This document shows, in pieces, positions 1 to 12,390 of a DNA stretch of 41,439 nucleotides (the first letter of the stretch is position 1; every line of letters begins with the position of its first letter). The position numbers and the translations under genes are program-made. A model generated the notes under the pieces. That model saw nothing but the letters and a program-made list of their open reading frames with translations. It had not been told where the DNA came from and made no database searches. The stretch covers positions 1 to 41,439 of the forward strand of contig NCSJ02000359.1 in NCBI GenBank assembly GCA_002812745.2. The letters are read 5' to 3'. Source of the DNA: Scytalidium lignicola. Taxonomy: Eukaryota > Ascomycota > Leotiomycetes.

Positions 1-933
1 TAATAATGTGATTAATAACATTTATATTTATAATCTACTGATTATATATAAACATAGAGAAAGTTATAGGATTAACAATGACCAAGTTAATAAAGTTGAG
101 GTTAACAATATTAAATTTGTCCTTTAAATTAAACTTCTTAGGTTTATCCTTACTTTTCTTCTCCTTCTTCTTGTCAAACTACTTTGCTTTATATTCCTTA
201 AGCTTCTTAAGATACTTTTGAAAGTAATTGGATTCCTTGTAATTGTTCTTCTTGTAATAATTGTATTTGATGTCCTTAAAGCCTTTTAAATTGTTTAAAT
301 TGTTCAAATTATTCTTGTTATACATAATAATATTAAAGGAGTTAATAGTAGAGATAAATTCATTAGTAATGTCCTTTATAAGTTAAGTAAGTATAGATAA
401 CTTCTCTAATCTACTAACTAAACGTTGATGTTCAGCTTAAATAGGATATTCATCCTTAAGACTAGAAATAAAGACAAATTAATAGAGAAACTTTATATTA
501 TTACCCTTGATAACCTTTAAATTAACTATTATCAATTTGAATATAACAATATATATACTTGTAGAGTTGAAGTGATTACATTTAATGAAGATCAGCTTAA
601 ACAAGAACTTTTGTTATAGATTTCAACCTTTTCCTTGATATTGAACTTTTAAAGTACTTAAACAAGCTTTATTGTATTATAGTCTTTGATCAATAATATA
701 ACCTTGTTGTTAATATTAACATTAAGATATATATAAGTTTTAACATCATCTTTACACTAAGCCTTCTACTCAGGATTATCTCCTTTAAGAAGTAAAACAA
801 TATTACTAACATGATCTTCAAGACCTTTAGACTAGAGCAATACTATAAAACAGAAGTTCTAAAGGTTATAGTTCTCTGAACCTTTAAGTCTTTAGTCCTT
901 AAGAAGAATTATAGTTCTAGAATTGTTAGCCAT
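1..933 (-). pseudogene. Ty1/copia-like gag remnant, RIP-mutated, runs off the left edge
   Basis: On the minus strand an ATG at 933 opens a frame (MANNSRTIILL...) with a spacing typical of Ty1/copia gag proteins: a LKGSENYNL block, then a SKGLEDHV block about 25 residues later. The frame is broken by many TAA/TAG codons at positions where the family has Gln or Trp (for example directly after ENYNL), the mark of C-to-T RIP mutation. Nearer the window edge the translation becomes Lys-rich, as gag proteins do before the zinc knuckle. The rest of the element would lie to the left of the window. The family call rests on pattern recognition; the pseudogene state is clear. Confidence 0.6.
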
Positions 934-3900
934 GTTAAAGGTAATAGCTAGATGCATGGATATAGGTAAACAAAGACNAAAAAAGGTGTTAATCAACATA
1001 ATCAACATAAAAGAAGTAGAGTTAGCTTAATTACATTGTTACTGGAGTATATAACCTGTTAAATTAAGTATAACAAGAAGTTGTATAATCAGGGTTACTC
1101 AAATATATTGTAATGTTATAGTAATTATATATGTACATGAGTAAAGAGAGCTAACTAGTAGACTACTAAAAAGGGAAGTCATGTATAATAAACAAGATGA
1201 TGCTTAAGGTAACATATAGGATATCATAACAGTTAATCATAACTTCTTTAAGTAAAGTTATATAAAGAAGTGTTGTAAACAAGTATAAATAACATTTACT
1301 TAAGTTCTTTTTATTATTATTAGCAAAATTTAAACAAAATCACTACTAAGAATAATAAGAACATCTTTAAACAGAAAATTCTAGCCTTTTACAAACTATA
1401 AATCATATAATAACCAGTAAATAACCTTAAAACAATACTTGTATTGTATAAGAACTTTATCTTATATAATTAGATTTACTTTATAGATTATAGTTGTTAA
1501 CTTACTCNTTTTTTACAACTATACTTATAAACAATTCATTTAATTGAATTAATATTTAAAATTGAGAATAAGTTATATAATCTCTTAAAAGCAAAAGTGT
1601 AATAATGTTTGTAAAAGTTATATATAACATTGTTTTGCTTAATTTACAAAAGTAATAATATATAATCTTGTAAAGAAAGGTCTTGTTAATTCTTTCTNAA
1701 GCTTTTGTAAATAGAAATAAGCAATTTACAGTTCATTTTTAATTGTTATAATAATAGTATCAAAATACTAACATTAATCATTGTTTAATTAATCTTGTAT
1801 ATCAGTAGTTAAAGACTCTTCTTGTATTGGATTATATATAAGTTTAATAGAATTAAGCAAAGACTAATTAAAACAAAGTATAAGTATGTAAAAGTGTATA
1901 AGAGTTCTTTAAAGATTATATAATTTCTTATTAAGCAAATACAACTTATAATCATACTTAAGGTTTTATAATACTAATAAGAATCTTATATTATAAAGAA
2001 ACTTTAAATAATACTGTAGATTATCATATATCTAAACCTTAAAATGCTTTTATACAGTTATAAGCTTACTGATTAACTATGCTCATAAACTAATTAAGAA
2101 TATAATTTATAAATTACTTCTTAAATCAAACTGAATTGCCTTTTCAAAGTAAGAAAACTATTCTTAATTATTATCAGTTAAACCTTTAATAATATACATT
2201 ATATAGTATGTAAAGTATTATATATTATTGACTATATACAACNTTTTTAAATAACTTTAAGTTATAAACATGTATAAGTAAAAGTTATAAATAATATCTC
2301 TTCTTATGTGTTAAACTACAATAATATATATAACTTACTACTTAGCCTTATTTATAATCTTTTTAAACTTTAAGCTTTTTATCTTACATAAAGTGATTAG
2401 AAAACTCTTAATATAAGAACTTATAGTTGTATATAAAGCTATTATTATAAACATATTTTATAAGATCTAGGTTAACATAGTTATTTTCTGAATTACATTT
2501 GAAAAAGGTTATTAGTTTAAAGTAAGAGTTTTTGATTATATTCACAATTTAATCTAGTTTTATATTATCTTTAAAAATAACTGTATATTCTTTTAAAAAG
2601 TGTACAAGTAAGCATGTTATTAATGGTTACTCTTAATAAGTTGAATATTCTATCAATCAAGTAATAACNTTTTATAAAGCTAATATAACATATTTAAATA
2701 TATTGTTTAATCTTATCCTGTTAGTTTTTAACTACAATAGTAAAATAATCATAGCCTTTATAAATGTATTTATAGATATACTTTATAGTTTATACTATAT
2801 TATATAACTTAATGTTAAGATGATAATTGAACTTTTAAAGTAAGTATAAGTTGTAAGGAATAATCTAATAATTGTCATTTATAATCAGTTAACTAAAAGT
2901 GTTTAATTTGTTTATATGCATTTGATTATTATCTTTATAATAGTATAATAAATATTTATCTTCAAAAATAATAATAATATTTGTAAACTTCTTTAAAAAG
3001 TGCTTTAAACAACAAAGTAATTCAGTAGTTATTTTATGTTTTATATAAGGATTTTAAGAGTAATCTAGACTGTATATACTATGTATTATATATTTGATCA
3101 CTAAATTTTATAAAATGCTATAAAGATTATAAGATAGATTTAATATCTTTACATAGATAAGTTTATCAATATAGTTTAGAGTAAGCTTAGTTATATAATA
3201 TTTAATGAATAAAATAAAGTGTATATAAGGCAAACTATGTTTTTAATATTTAATTATAAAACAATGACCTTCTTAAAGGTTAAAAGCTCTTGCTTTAAAT
3301 TCCTTATATAACTTAATCTTTTTAGCCTTAAAAATATAAGTAACTAAATCAGAGCAGTTTATAACTGACTAGTCAAAAAGAAGATTATCTCAAATCTCTT
3401 GTTAATTAGGATTTGTAATAATAGTAATAAAGTATATAAGTTTCCTGAAATAATATATTAAAACCATTAAATCTTGAAATAATTATTATATATAATAATT
3501 ACTCTTTACAAACATAAAAGGAAGTATAATATAATAGCCTAGCTTAGTTATATTTATATCCTCTAACTATAAAGTATTGTGTACAAACTGATATAAATTG
3601 GTTTATAACTGATTTTGATGATTATAAAGTTAATTAAGCTTATAAGTTTCACAATACATATAAAAATTAATAACATACTATTAAAAGAGTTAGTAATTGT
3701 AAAAGATAAAAGAGAATTAATCTTTTTAAAGGTGTAAATAATAATAAAACTACATTTATTGTATTAACCGTTTATTTTCACTGTTATCCTGATATTCTAA
3801 GCTATAATGCTAATTGTAATCATTATAAAAGAACAATAATACATAATATAATAGTATATAAAGAGTATAACTTGTTAGAATTCAGGTTAATTAAAATATT

Positions 3901-5969
3901 TTACTACTTTTACTTTAATTAACTAATATAATATCTTTAGACTTGAATTTGCCAGATTCTTCAGGAATAATTCTAATAATCTTATTATATATAAAAAGAT
4001 TAATATACTTTGAATAATAAGCATCTTCTTTAATTAACTTTATTCAAGAGTTTAAACTTAGTCAAAAGTGCTTTAGTTGTATAATTATATGTTTAAAGAT
4101 TATTTTGTATAAGTGAATAAGAAGGTTATAGCTTATAAGCATAGTGTAAAGCTTATATAATAATATTCAATTTAACTTAAGATTTTAATCAAACTGAACA
4201 TTTGTAATGTAATCTGAATTGTAAAAGAATAATTAAGTAAATTTAAATGTTTTTAAAGAATAAGCTAAATCTAAAAGTCTTTATAAATAACATAATATGT
4301 TGTGAATTGAAAAACAAGTTATATTATCTTCTCAACTATTAATACACTTGTTATTAGTATAGTTTACAAACGTAAAAGCAAAAGTAAAGTTATATTTTCT
4401 TATTTAAGACTAAAATACTTTTACTTATAAATTGTCTTTTATAAATAAGTCTTTTAACAGTTAAGATAACTTATAAAATGACTTTAAATCCAATTTCTTA
4501 TTCTTGTAATAACTTATCAATGTTTCTCCTAACTAGAATAACACTTTACAATATGTATATTCATTACTTATTCATCTTATATAATAAGGCTTAACAAGCT
4601 GAAATATAAATATAAAGCTTTTCAGCATATTTCATAATTATATTACTTTCTAAGAAGGTTTTTGTAAACTTGTAAAAGTTATACTTAAGGCTATACTCAA
4701 AAGTAAAGAAAGTAAAGAAAATAAAGGAGGTAAAGGAGGTTTAACAGTAAAGAAGAGAATTAAAAGGGTTTTATAATTCTGGATTAACTTTAAAAGGTGT
4801 AATTATACTAGTTAAATAAGAATTATAACTTGATTTAGTTATCTTCTCTTATTTGGAAGTAGTAAAGTATTATAAGCTTGTTAAGTTTACTATAAAGCAG
4901 TTATATTAAGCTTTTTTAGTATAACTCAATTTTGATTTTAACAATAATATTCTTATAATTTGTTTGTATTAAAGTGTAAATAAGGTNAAAGNAAAAGCAG
5001 TAATACAAGTAATAACACACTTTACAATTTGTATAAATATTATATAAACTACTGCATAACCAGCAAAGGAAGTATTAAGAAGGACAATCTCTTTTATAAA
5101 TTATACAATAACTTGTAAGTAAAGCTAAAGGAATCTGTTCTCTTACTTTCCTAAGTATTATTAGTAACAAAGTAATACAATTTCAAAAGTGTAGAAAAAG
5201 GGAAAAAATNAAAAAGAAGGGAAAATCTACAGTTAATAAACTTACAGACTATAACAAAAAGAATACATAAAAGCATATTGAAAGGAATATGTAAAAGGGG
5301 AATTAATATTATATTACAATTTCTAAAAAACATAATGTTTCTGAGTAACTAAACATATGATAATTGATATACTGAAGAAAGGGAAAAGTAAATAACTATA
5401 CAATACTCTATGTATATTATGTTATTAATAACCTTTGAGAATATCAAGGTTATAAGCTAAAAGGTTGATTGGATAATCACGTTATGAAAACAACATAGCT
5501 TACAAACCTGATCAGCTAATAGAACGGCCGAAAAGAGCTCTCAGGAACCAATTATACACGCGGAAAGTGTGTTAAATTATGTAAGGGAGTTTACAATGTT
5601 TTCGATATTATATAGATTAAAAGCATGAAATTTGTCCGATTTATGCTTCCTCTATCCTTTGAAGAGGTCTTTCAGACTACTTTAATTTCACAAAAAGCAT
5701 TGAAAACCGAGTATATCCTCTAGTATCTCAAAGAGCTAGCTCTTGAACAGGAATACAAGTCAACCGCATTAAATCAGGTCTAAGAGATCGTTAAAGCGAC
5801 AGTAGCCGTACAAGTATATGTAATAGTCAGTTTTCTATAAATTACTTTTCTAGTGCTTATCAGGTTATAACAGTAAGATCTATAATATTCACTAATAATT
5901 ATAATTAATATAAATAATTTTACTTAAATGAAACTTGTTAAAAAATAATATAAGTAATAATAATGTAAA
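934..5969. repeat. AT-rich RIP-degraded block, no intact gene
   Basis: About 5 kb of extremely AT-rich sequence with stop codons in all frames and no open frame with recognisable protein character; the only frame above 60 codons (5151-5333 minus) is low-complexity and contains an N. The composition and stop pattern match heavily RIPed transposon remains. The segment just right of 933 should include the 5' non-coding part of the copia element. A stretch at about 5500-5820 is less AT-rich but still has no frame I can support. Confidence 0.6.
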
Positions 5970-5971
5970 TA

Positions 5972-6080
5972 CTGTCATATCCTAAAGTGGCCTGTTTTTC
6001 GCGAATTCGAGCCCTGTGCACGCCTTTTTGCAGCGCGTACCATAGTAAATTAATGTAGAGGACTAAATCAATGAATTGAC
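5972..6080 (+). repeat. Left terminal inverted repeat of the 2.9-kb Tc1-like element
   Basis: 109 bp matching the inverted sequence at 8785-8893 apart from a handful of transitions. The shared core includes TTTTTCGCGAATTCGAGCC and a TAATGTAGAGGACTAAATCA block. Confidence 0.9.
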
Positions 6081-6144
6081 TACCATACAACATGTTTCTA
6101 CACTTGTTTTTCGTGCTATTTGCGTACGAAGTGCTTAAATCGAT

Positions 6145-7446
6145 ATGCTACCCAAAAAAGCTTGCCGTTCAACATCTAAACCACATGCCAAACGACATAC
6201 GAAGAAGGTTTTAGAGCCTCCAGAGCCTCCAGAGCCTTCTACACCTCGAACACGTCTGATTCTAAGGGTTACTCCTGCTCTATCACCTTGTATAACTGTC
6301 AGACCTTCAACAATTGGTTTTAGCTCTCTAGTGATTAGTTCTAGCTTTCCTATAGCTGTTGAACTGTTGAGAAACACCTCCCTTTCTCCGCTTAATTCGA
6401 CTGATATACTATTAAAACAACCTTACAATCTTGAATTTAGAATAAAGGTGTTTTTTGAGGGTTTGATGGTTTTATCTGAAGGGTTTCTTGAAGATATAAA
6501 TGCAGATAATCACCTGAATTTCACTGATATTATAGAGTAAGTTAAAACAAGAGTTATTGAGATTATGGAGTGAAAGAATATTCAAGGGCCTCTTTGAGGT
6601 GGAGATTGATTAAAGTGCTATTTTGGCAGTATTCTCAGGCTTACTGAATATGATATAACATCTAATATTAAGTAAGAAAAGCTTGAAACTCTCTTGAAAA
6701 ATCAACTTGTTAAAAAAGAAAATACTCTTTGAATTGAGGTTTGATATGCTGTCAACTCTAATTTATACAACAAACCTGTACTTGTTTTAATTACAAAGTC
6801 AGCTTTACCAGAGAAACCACCTTCAAAATGAATTTTTCAAGCCTTAACAGAGAATAAATTCAAAAACGAAGTTATAACTCTTATAACCAAACGACTATGA
6901 AGTATAATCAAGATTTAGATCGAAGAATTGAACTAAATAATCAAAGATCAACTTATATATGGAATTGTATATACATTGTTCAAGTATTATTATTATAAAG
7001 TTCTAACTTACATTAATCAATTTAAAATCTGTTAGGATAAGATGATAAGTAATAAGAGAATCAAGTATGCTCTGATTTTAATAGCAATAACAAAAGTATA
7101 AGCAGATGAGATTAAAAAGAATAGATTAACATTGAAAGCTTTATCTTTGAAGATAATTTGTATAATTAAAGAAAAGGAGAATTAATATCTTGTTCTATAG
7201 TAAAAGAAAGAGAAAGTAAAGTAATTAAGGTCTAAAAACATTCTATTGATGTTATTACATAGTAGTAATATTATCTTTAACATAAGAACCTTAACCTCTT
7301 CAAATCAACTAACAAGTTAAAGTTAAACCAGCTTATTTAATAAGGAATTAATTTGTCCATCAAGCCTTATTCAACTTGATTGTAATAATGAAGGTTTAAT
7401 TCTGTTATTTACTGAATATATACATAAATACCTTCCTTTACATTAA
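6145..7446 (+). pseudogene. Second (cargo) ORF of the Tc1-like element, unknown protein, RIP nonsense
   Basis: I do not recognise this protein. The first 131 codons are open from ATG 6145: a basic N-terminus (MLPKKACRSTSKPHAKR), a PPEPPEPSTP stretch, then ordinary globular-looking sequence. Past the first TAA at 6538 the same frame stays protein-like to a TAA at 7444-7446, giving 433 codons. The interruptions are almost all TGA, TAA or TAG at places expected for Trp or Gln (several TGA between 6560 and 6910, as in a PPSK-stop-IFQ context), with no frame change. That is how a real gene looks after RIP. The 3' third is rich in Lys, Ile and Gln. It lies inside the TIRs, convergent with the transposase, and could be a second element-encoded protein or a captured host gene. 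Confidence 0.55.
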
Positions 7447-7694
7447 AAAAAGTGACAAGATTGAATTAGTACTCATAATTTTACTAGACCAAGATATCCC
7501 TTTTATTCTATTTAACTAACTTAATGATAGTCAGCTTAAATTACATGGTTTTCTATATAAAGCTGTTATAATTGTTCAAATGCATATACTAGGGTGGAAA
7601 AAGGAGTATAAGAATCACTTTGATTTATTAACCTCTATAGTAATTCTTATAGATTTAGAGGTTTAATGGCTTTTATTATACATAGTAAAACTAA

Positions 7695-8686
7695 TTAGAT
7701 TTTTGTATTTTCAATTATTTGATAACTTAAATAACGAAAATGGTTATTTGTATTCTTAACAGCTTTATAACTACTTCTCCTTCTTATTTTGTCGATTTTA
7801 ATATAGAGTAAAGCCTCAAAATCAACCTTAATATCTTGATAAGAAGTGTAATACCAACGAATTCACTTCTTTAAATCATTAAAACTCNTTTTTGATTAGG
7901 TTGAAAAATAGGCAATATAAAGGTAAAAACTTGAGCAAAACACCTTTAACATTACAAAGTGATTAGAAGTATGCTTTTCTATGAATTGTACAATTGTCCA
8001 TTATTAAAACTGACCTCTTGTACAACTAAAGGTTATATAATAACAGTATATCAGTTTCAATCCATTGCTTGAATATATTGGCTATTATACTTCTTTTGAC
8101 AATGATTGTTGTGATATAACCTTTTATTGTATATACTAGTAGAATCAAGTACTTCTTTGATTGTTTCAACCACTTTTTAACCTTTGTTAGCCTACTAATA
8201 AGTGCTTATCTATATTTCCAATGTCCTGTACATTTAGTACTACCAGATTCATCTACAAAAACAAGTTAATTAACTCTTTATTCTGCAGATTCAATATTCT
8301 AATTATTAATAAGATATTGATTTCGTTGAGTAACTATGATTTCAAACTTTTTATAGTTAATATCAAGCTTCTTTAAAAGCTTAGAAATCATCGATTATGA
8401 TAATTGTACGTTGAATTCATCGTATACAAAGTTTATGATCTTATCCTGAAATATCTCATTAAACATTACTACCAATTCGATAACTGCTTCTTCGATTTCA
8501 AGGGTAACCATTAAAGGTCGGTATATCTAATCCAATGATTGTACAAAGTTGTATACCTTGAGCAATATATCGAACAATTTCGTAGGAGACATCAAAAGTA
8601 GTAATAATCGTATATTTGTCGTCGTTAGAGTTCAGGAGAGCACTTTCAATAGCTTCGACTACCTCTCTGCGAAGGTTTAGAGTCAT
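7695..8686 (-). pseudogene. Tc1/mariner-type DDE transposase, degenerate
   Basis: From ATG 8686 the minus strand encodes an N-terminal helix-turn-helix-like region (KYTIITTFDVSYEIVRYI). After a one-base frame change near 8510 it continues as LEIEEAVIELV..., then FVDESGSTKCTGHW (first catalytic Asp), a frame-disrupted MDNCTIHR block (second Asp) and a degraded LPLYCLFFNLIK block followed by SFNDLKK. The last corresponds to the family's PPYSPDxNPIE motif, with the Pro residues and catalytic Glu region altered. The tail (HFRYLSYQIIE) also matches the usual C-terminus, ending at 7695. Frameshifts and nonsense codons make it inactive. Confidence 0.75.
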
Positions 8687-8784
8687 TGGATAGATTATAT
8701 AGATTTTATAAGGTTAAAACATTCAGTATATATCGGTCAATTCGATTAGTTCAAGAAACAAGCAATAGATCGATCGAATAGAAT

Positions 8785-8893
8785 GTCAATTCGTTGATTT
8801 AGTCCTCTACATTAATTTACTATAGTACACATTGCAAAAAGGCGTGCACGGGGCTCGAATTCGCGAAAAACAGGCTACTTTAGGATATGACAG
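8785..8893 (-). repeat. Right terminal inverted repeat of the 2.9-kb Tc1-like element
   Basis: Inverted partner of 5972-6080, differing by a few transitions (for example GGGGCTCG against GAGCCCTG on the other arm), followed by TA. Confidence 0.9.
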
Positions 8894-8895
8894 TA

Positions 8896-10130
8896 AAAGA
8901 TTAATGAACAAATATAAGCTTAATAAATTTTATTAAAATTAAGTGTAAAATTATAATATTATTTTAACTTAATTTTGTTTTAAAATTTATAATCATTATA
9001 AATAAAGAATTTTAATTAGAGTATAACTTTAATTAAAGTTTGTAATAATAGTAAAAGTAAAGTATAAGTAAAATAAAAGTTAAATTAACTTAATTATAAA
9101 ACTATTATATTTTAGATTATGTGTTATATAGAATACGTGACCTNAAAAAGGTGAAGTTATAAGATTTTACTAGTACTTAATATTCTTAACAGTTAATATA
9201 TTAAAACTGTAAATGTAGACTAGCTAATAGTTTTAACTTCTTAAATTATAATAAGCTTAAGCTAGTTATAATTATAAATAACGTAAAACTGAATAATCAA
9301 TTCTCTTAAAAGCGAAAGTAGTATAGCTAAAGATGATTAAAACTAGCTTAACAATATAATTTAGTAGAATACTTAAACTATTCAAAGAATTTCCCCTTTA
9401 TTTTTAATATTATAAGTATAAATATCGTTCGATATCTCATGAACCTTAAGGAAGATCCTTGAGTCTTTGTACGAATCACTTAACCGTATTACAGGACTAA
9501 CAGATTCATCTTCCGGATTCGAATACTACTTCATGCGAATCAGCGCTACTAGTATAAACTCGATCAGTTTATAAGTAGTAATTTAAAGAGTTAAGTATAA
9601 TAATAAAGTATCTTTGAATTTTATTAAACAGCATAGCTTTTTATTAAGATATTCAAAAAATTACTAAAATAAGAACAATATCTAATAATCAAAATATATT
9701 ACAATTATAAATTTTAGTAGATTATCTTTATTATAAAAGCTTTAATAAATTATAAGTCTTATTTATTTACATTTTAAATAATAATATCAGATTATACTAA
9801 CTTTATTTTAATTAATTTTCTATTTAGTAAATTGTTCTTTTGTATTCTTTAAATAACTTTTTCTTAATTTATTTTAATCTTACTTTTGATATACTACTTT
9901 GTAATTCTAGATTTAACTATTATAAGATTTACATTTACAAATTAACATTTATCTACTAACTTTTTAATCTTATTTTAAAAATCTTTATTTAATAATAAAT
10001 AGTTGTTTTCTAGCAGTATAAACTTAGTATTAAAATTNAAAAAAACCTTTTCTTTTATTAAATCTTTAACAATATAATCAAAACTTAGTATTATTATTGC
10101 TTGGTATAAGATTTCAAATTGTAACTTGAA
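8896..10130. repeat. AT-rich RIP-degraded block
   Basis: About 1.2 kb of very AT-rich sequence without any supportable frame. A short island of normal composition at 9425-9560 holds no gene I can identify. The right edge grades into the possible gene relic at 10.14-10.6 kb. Confidence 0.55.
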
Positions 10131-10140
10131 AAGTTTGTCT

Positions 10141-10600
10141 ACTAGATTCAAGACACCAGCTGCGTCGAACGTCTATGGAGCTTCACGACGTGCATACACT
10201 TCAGCATGGTTTGGCATTCCCTCGAGAACTGCCTGGGATAGATGGAACCCAGCCATGTGAAGAACGGCTGCAAAATTTGTTCCAGATAAATCATGGTGTT
10301 TGTCCGCGATTCCTCCCTATGACCCGCTCAGTTGCTTAAAAGACTAGTAACGGTATGCTAAAGACAACATAGAACTTACCAAGTATTGTTTGACTGCCTC
10401 GGACTATGTCAGAAGGCAATGACTAAACACACGGAGTCGACTGTTTTATCCTAAACGCTGTTCCAAGTCCGCCGCTCGTGGCCGAGCGATGACATCACAA
10501 GCGGTTCGAGCAGTAGATCTTTTACTCCCAACTCCAATTGCTGAAGCACACAGCGCAGGGTTAAATTCAACATGTAGAGCAAAATCAGGCTTTTTAACTC
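10141..10600 (-). pseudogene. Possible relic of an unidentified spliced gene
   Basis: The minus strand has protein-like segments of normal base composition. One runs from about 10319 down (GGIADKHHDLSGTNFAAVL, then HMAGFHLSQAVLEGMPNHAE) to a TAG near 10172. Just upstream is a good donor/acceptor pair (GTAAGT at 10379, CATAG ending near 10320) that would join it to an earlier segment containing SEAVKQYL and, further up, ALCASAIGVGSKRSTART. TAA/TAG codons interrupt the frame in RIP style, and leftward it runs into AT-rich sequence. I cannot assign a family, and a second frame over part of the region is also open, so this is tentative. It lies directly downstream of the UstYa gene and could be a lost enzyme of that locus. 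Confidence 0.25.
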
Positions 10601-10857
10601 TGTGGACTCAGAAATCGTACATGTGGAACGTCAGAACATTAATTGCAACATCAAATGGCGATGTATTTCCAGGTGGGCGGATTCCAGTGAGCTTATTGAT
10701 TATGATAATACTGATAGAAAGTACTTGTAGATGTGGTAGCTATGGATGGGCACAGAAAACTTTATTACAGCCTCTGACATATACTGTAGGACTACAACAT
10801 ATTTAACTTAATAAATTAACAAAGTCTTGGGCATTTCTTTCGACAAATTACGTCTCT

Positions 10858-11894
10858 TTACTCGCCTAAATATCCATCGACCCACGTCTTTGGATCTAAA
10901 GGATCATTCATTTCCCGATACTCAAAGTCAAAGCCAGCTTCAACATTTGCTCCATACTTGCCTACAGACGCCCAGTCTCGAATTTTGTCGAAGTTCCTAC
11001 ATGTATGAGGGGTTGCATACACGTTTTGCATTACCTTCGCGTCTTCGTTCCAAATCCAGGTAGCTGGAGTCACATCTACATGGCACATAAGTGCCTGCCG
11101 GATAGACTCAATACAATGAGCAACATGGTGCGGACCAAAAAGTAAATCTTCTTTGTTCCCGTCGATTACCCCTGGGACTGCTCCTTTGTAGTATTCTGGG
11201 TGAGTGCTTTGGCGGATCATGTTCTGTTGTGGTAGATTAGTTATCCGAGGTAATGTATAAAGAAATGAAAATATCATACCAAACAATGTAGCTGATGGAA
11301 TACGTCGAGCTCAATAACATATCGACGCTGTGGATCATGCGGGAAAATAAGAGTTTTGTTAGCAAGCTTAGCAGCTTGCTGCTTTGGAATAAGCTGATAT
11401 AAACCTTCATGATACGTTAAAAATATACATCTTTCTTATAAAAGTTGTACTCACTTGGATACAGATCTTCCCAAGCCTTATCTAACTCTGGGGATGCTTC
11501 TCCAAAGTATGGTGAAGGATCACCTTTATGTCCTGTACCGAAGTATCGCAATTCATATTCAAGGAGGTGTTGCACAGGACCTAAAGGACCTTAGTATCTA
11601 GAGTTATTCAAGAAGTTGAGACGCTTAACTGTAAAGAATTTGTGAAGGGTTACAATTGCTGCCCTTACACCGTACATAGTGCATGAAATTCCAAAGGATA
11701 ATTAGAGCAAGTAAATTCCATGGAAGAACAGTGAGAAGAAAGAAAAGAAGTCTTCGTTGGAACTTAACAGCTTTCCGAGATTTGGATTCGGACGCAGCAT
11801 TTCGAAACCATTCTGAGCTTGCTGCCTCTAAGTTGTGATCAGATATAAGAGGTTCTTCAACCTCATGTTCTTTCTCGAGTGCCATGTTTGACAT
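10858..11894 (-). CDS. UstYa-family (DUF3328) oxidase, RiPP-modifying type
   Basis: Four exons: 11894-11630, 11580-11455, 11404-11280, 11223-10858 (introns 49, 50 and 56 bp, all GT-AG), giving 293 aa from ATG 11894. The N-terminus is a short cytosolic segment followed by one membrane helix (about residues 45-68, LLFFLLTVLPWNLLALIILW). Exons 2-3 give the family pattern SPVQHLLEYE, then GDPSPYFGEASPELDKAWEDLY. Both family HxxHC motifs are intact: HQLHC, whose following NMIRQ is spliced on at the exon 3/4 junction, and HVAHCIESIRQALMC followed by DVTP. UstYa-family proteins carry out oxidative cyclisation or related oxidations on fungal RiPP cores (ustiloxin, phomopsin, asperipin, victorin) and, in cyclochlorotine, on a nonribosomal peptide. 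It diverges from the repeat-bearing secreted precursor 496 bp away, which supports a RiPP role. No frame damage is visible. A second Met at codon 4 is an alternative start. Confidence 0.93.
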
Positions 11895-12390
11895 GGAAAT
11901 TCATGTAAGAGTTGGAACGCAAACGTATTTGAAGTAGTAATCGTATTATGTTAATCATAAGCATGTGCTTACACATCAATGATAGTATAACTATGGCGTG
12001 AGGACCTGCCTAAATGAACATTGTCTGCCTAGAATTATTGTCCAAAACTGGCAGGAGAGTTGTTGCAATATAGAACTAACTATTAGCACCTTCTGTAAGA
12101 GATAGTTTTTGCGTGTGGCACTTTTGCTCAGTGACGGGTCGGGTTGCTCGGGAGCCAATAGCCTTCAATGTTACCTTCTCTTTCTGTCATAAAATACGCA
12201 GAAATTTGTAAGCTAATGCGAAAACAACACATTACGTAAGTAGGATTCCATAACTAACTTATCATCTTAAGATTATAAAGGGCATAATATCTCACAGTGT
12301 TGGGAACCATCAAACGCATACAGATTCTTCTTCACTTCTGAAATACTATCTTAAACTATCTCTACTGCTCTACCATATAATATTATCAAG
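11895..12390. promoter_or_regulatory. Shared divergent promoter of the UstYa gene and the peptide precursor
   Basis: A 496-bp intergenic region between the two head-to-head start codons, suited to co-regulation of oxidase and precursor. A TATA-like ATTATAAAGGG at about 12272-12282 precedes the precursor ATG by about 110 bp. No operator can be named from sequence alone. Confidence 0.5.

Larger units (their letters stand above)
5970..8895. mobile_element. Tc1/mariner-type DNA transposon with 109-bp TIRs and two genes, inactive
   Basis: The sequence from 5972 (CTGTCATATCCTAAAGT...) recurs inverted and ends at 8893, with only a few transition differences over about 109 bp. Both ends are flanked by TA (5970-5971 and 8894-8895), the target duplication of the Tc1/mariner/pogo superfamily. 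Inside are a minus-strand transposase relic (7695-8686) and a plus-strand frame of unknown function (6145-7446), convergent and about 250 bp apart. At 2.9 kb it is roughly twice the size of a single-gene fungal Tc1 element. Both genes carry nonsense codons, so this copy is dead. Confidence 0.85.

Noticed and set aside
9425..9560. Island of normal composition with a GGATTCGAATAC piece resembling a tRNA T-arm
   Set aside because: No acceptor stem, D-arm or anticodon arm could be folded around it.
10489..11063. Plus-strand open frames opposite and beside the UstYa gene
   Set aside because: No protein-family character; they overlap the well-supported UstYa last exon or the relic region on the minus strand.
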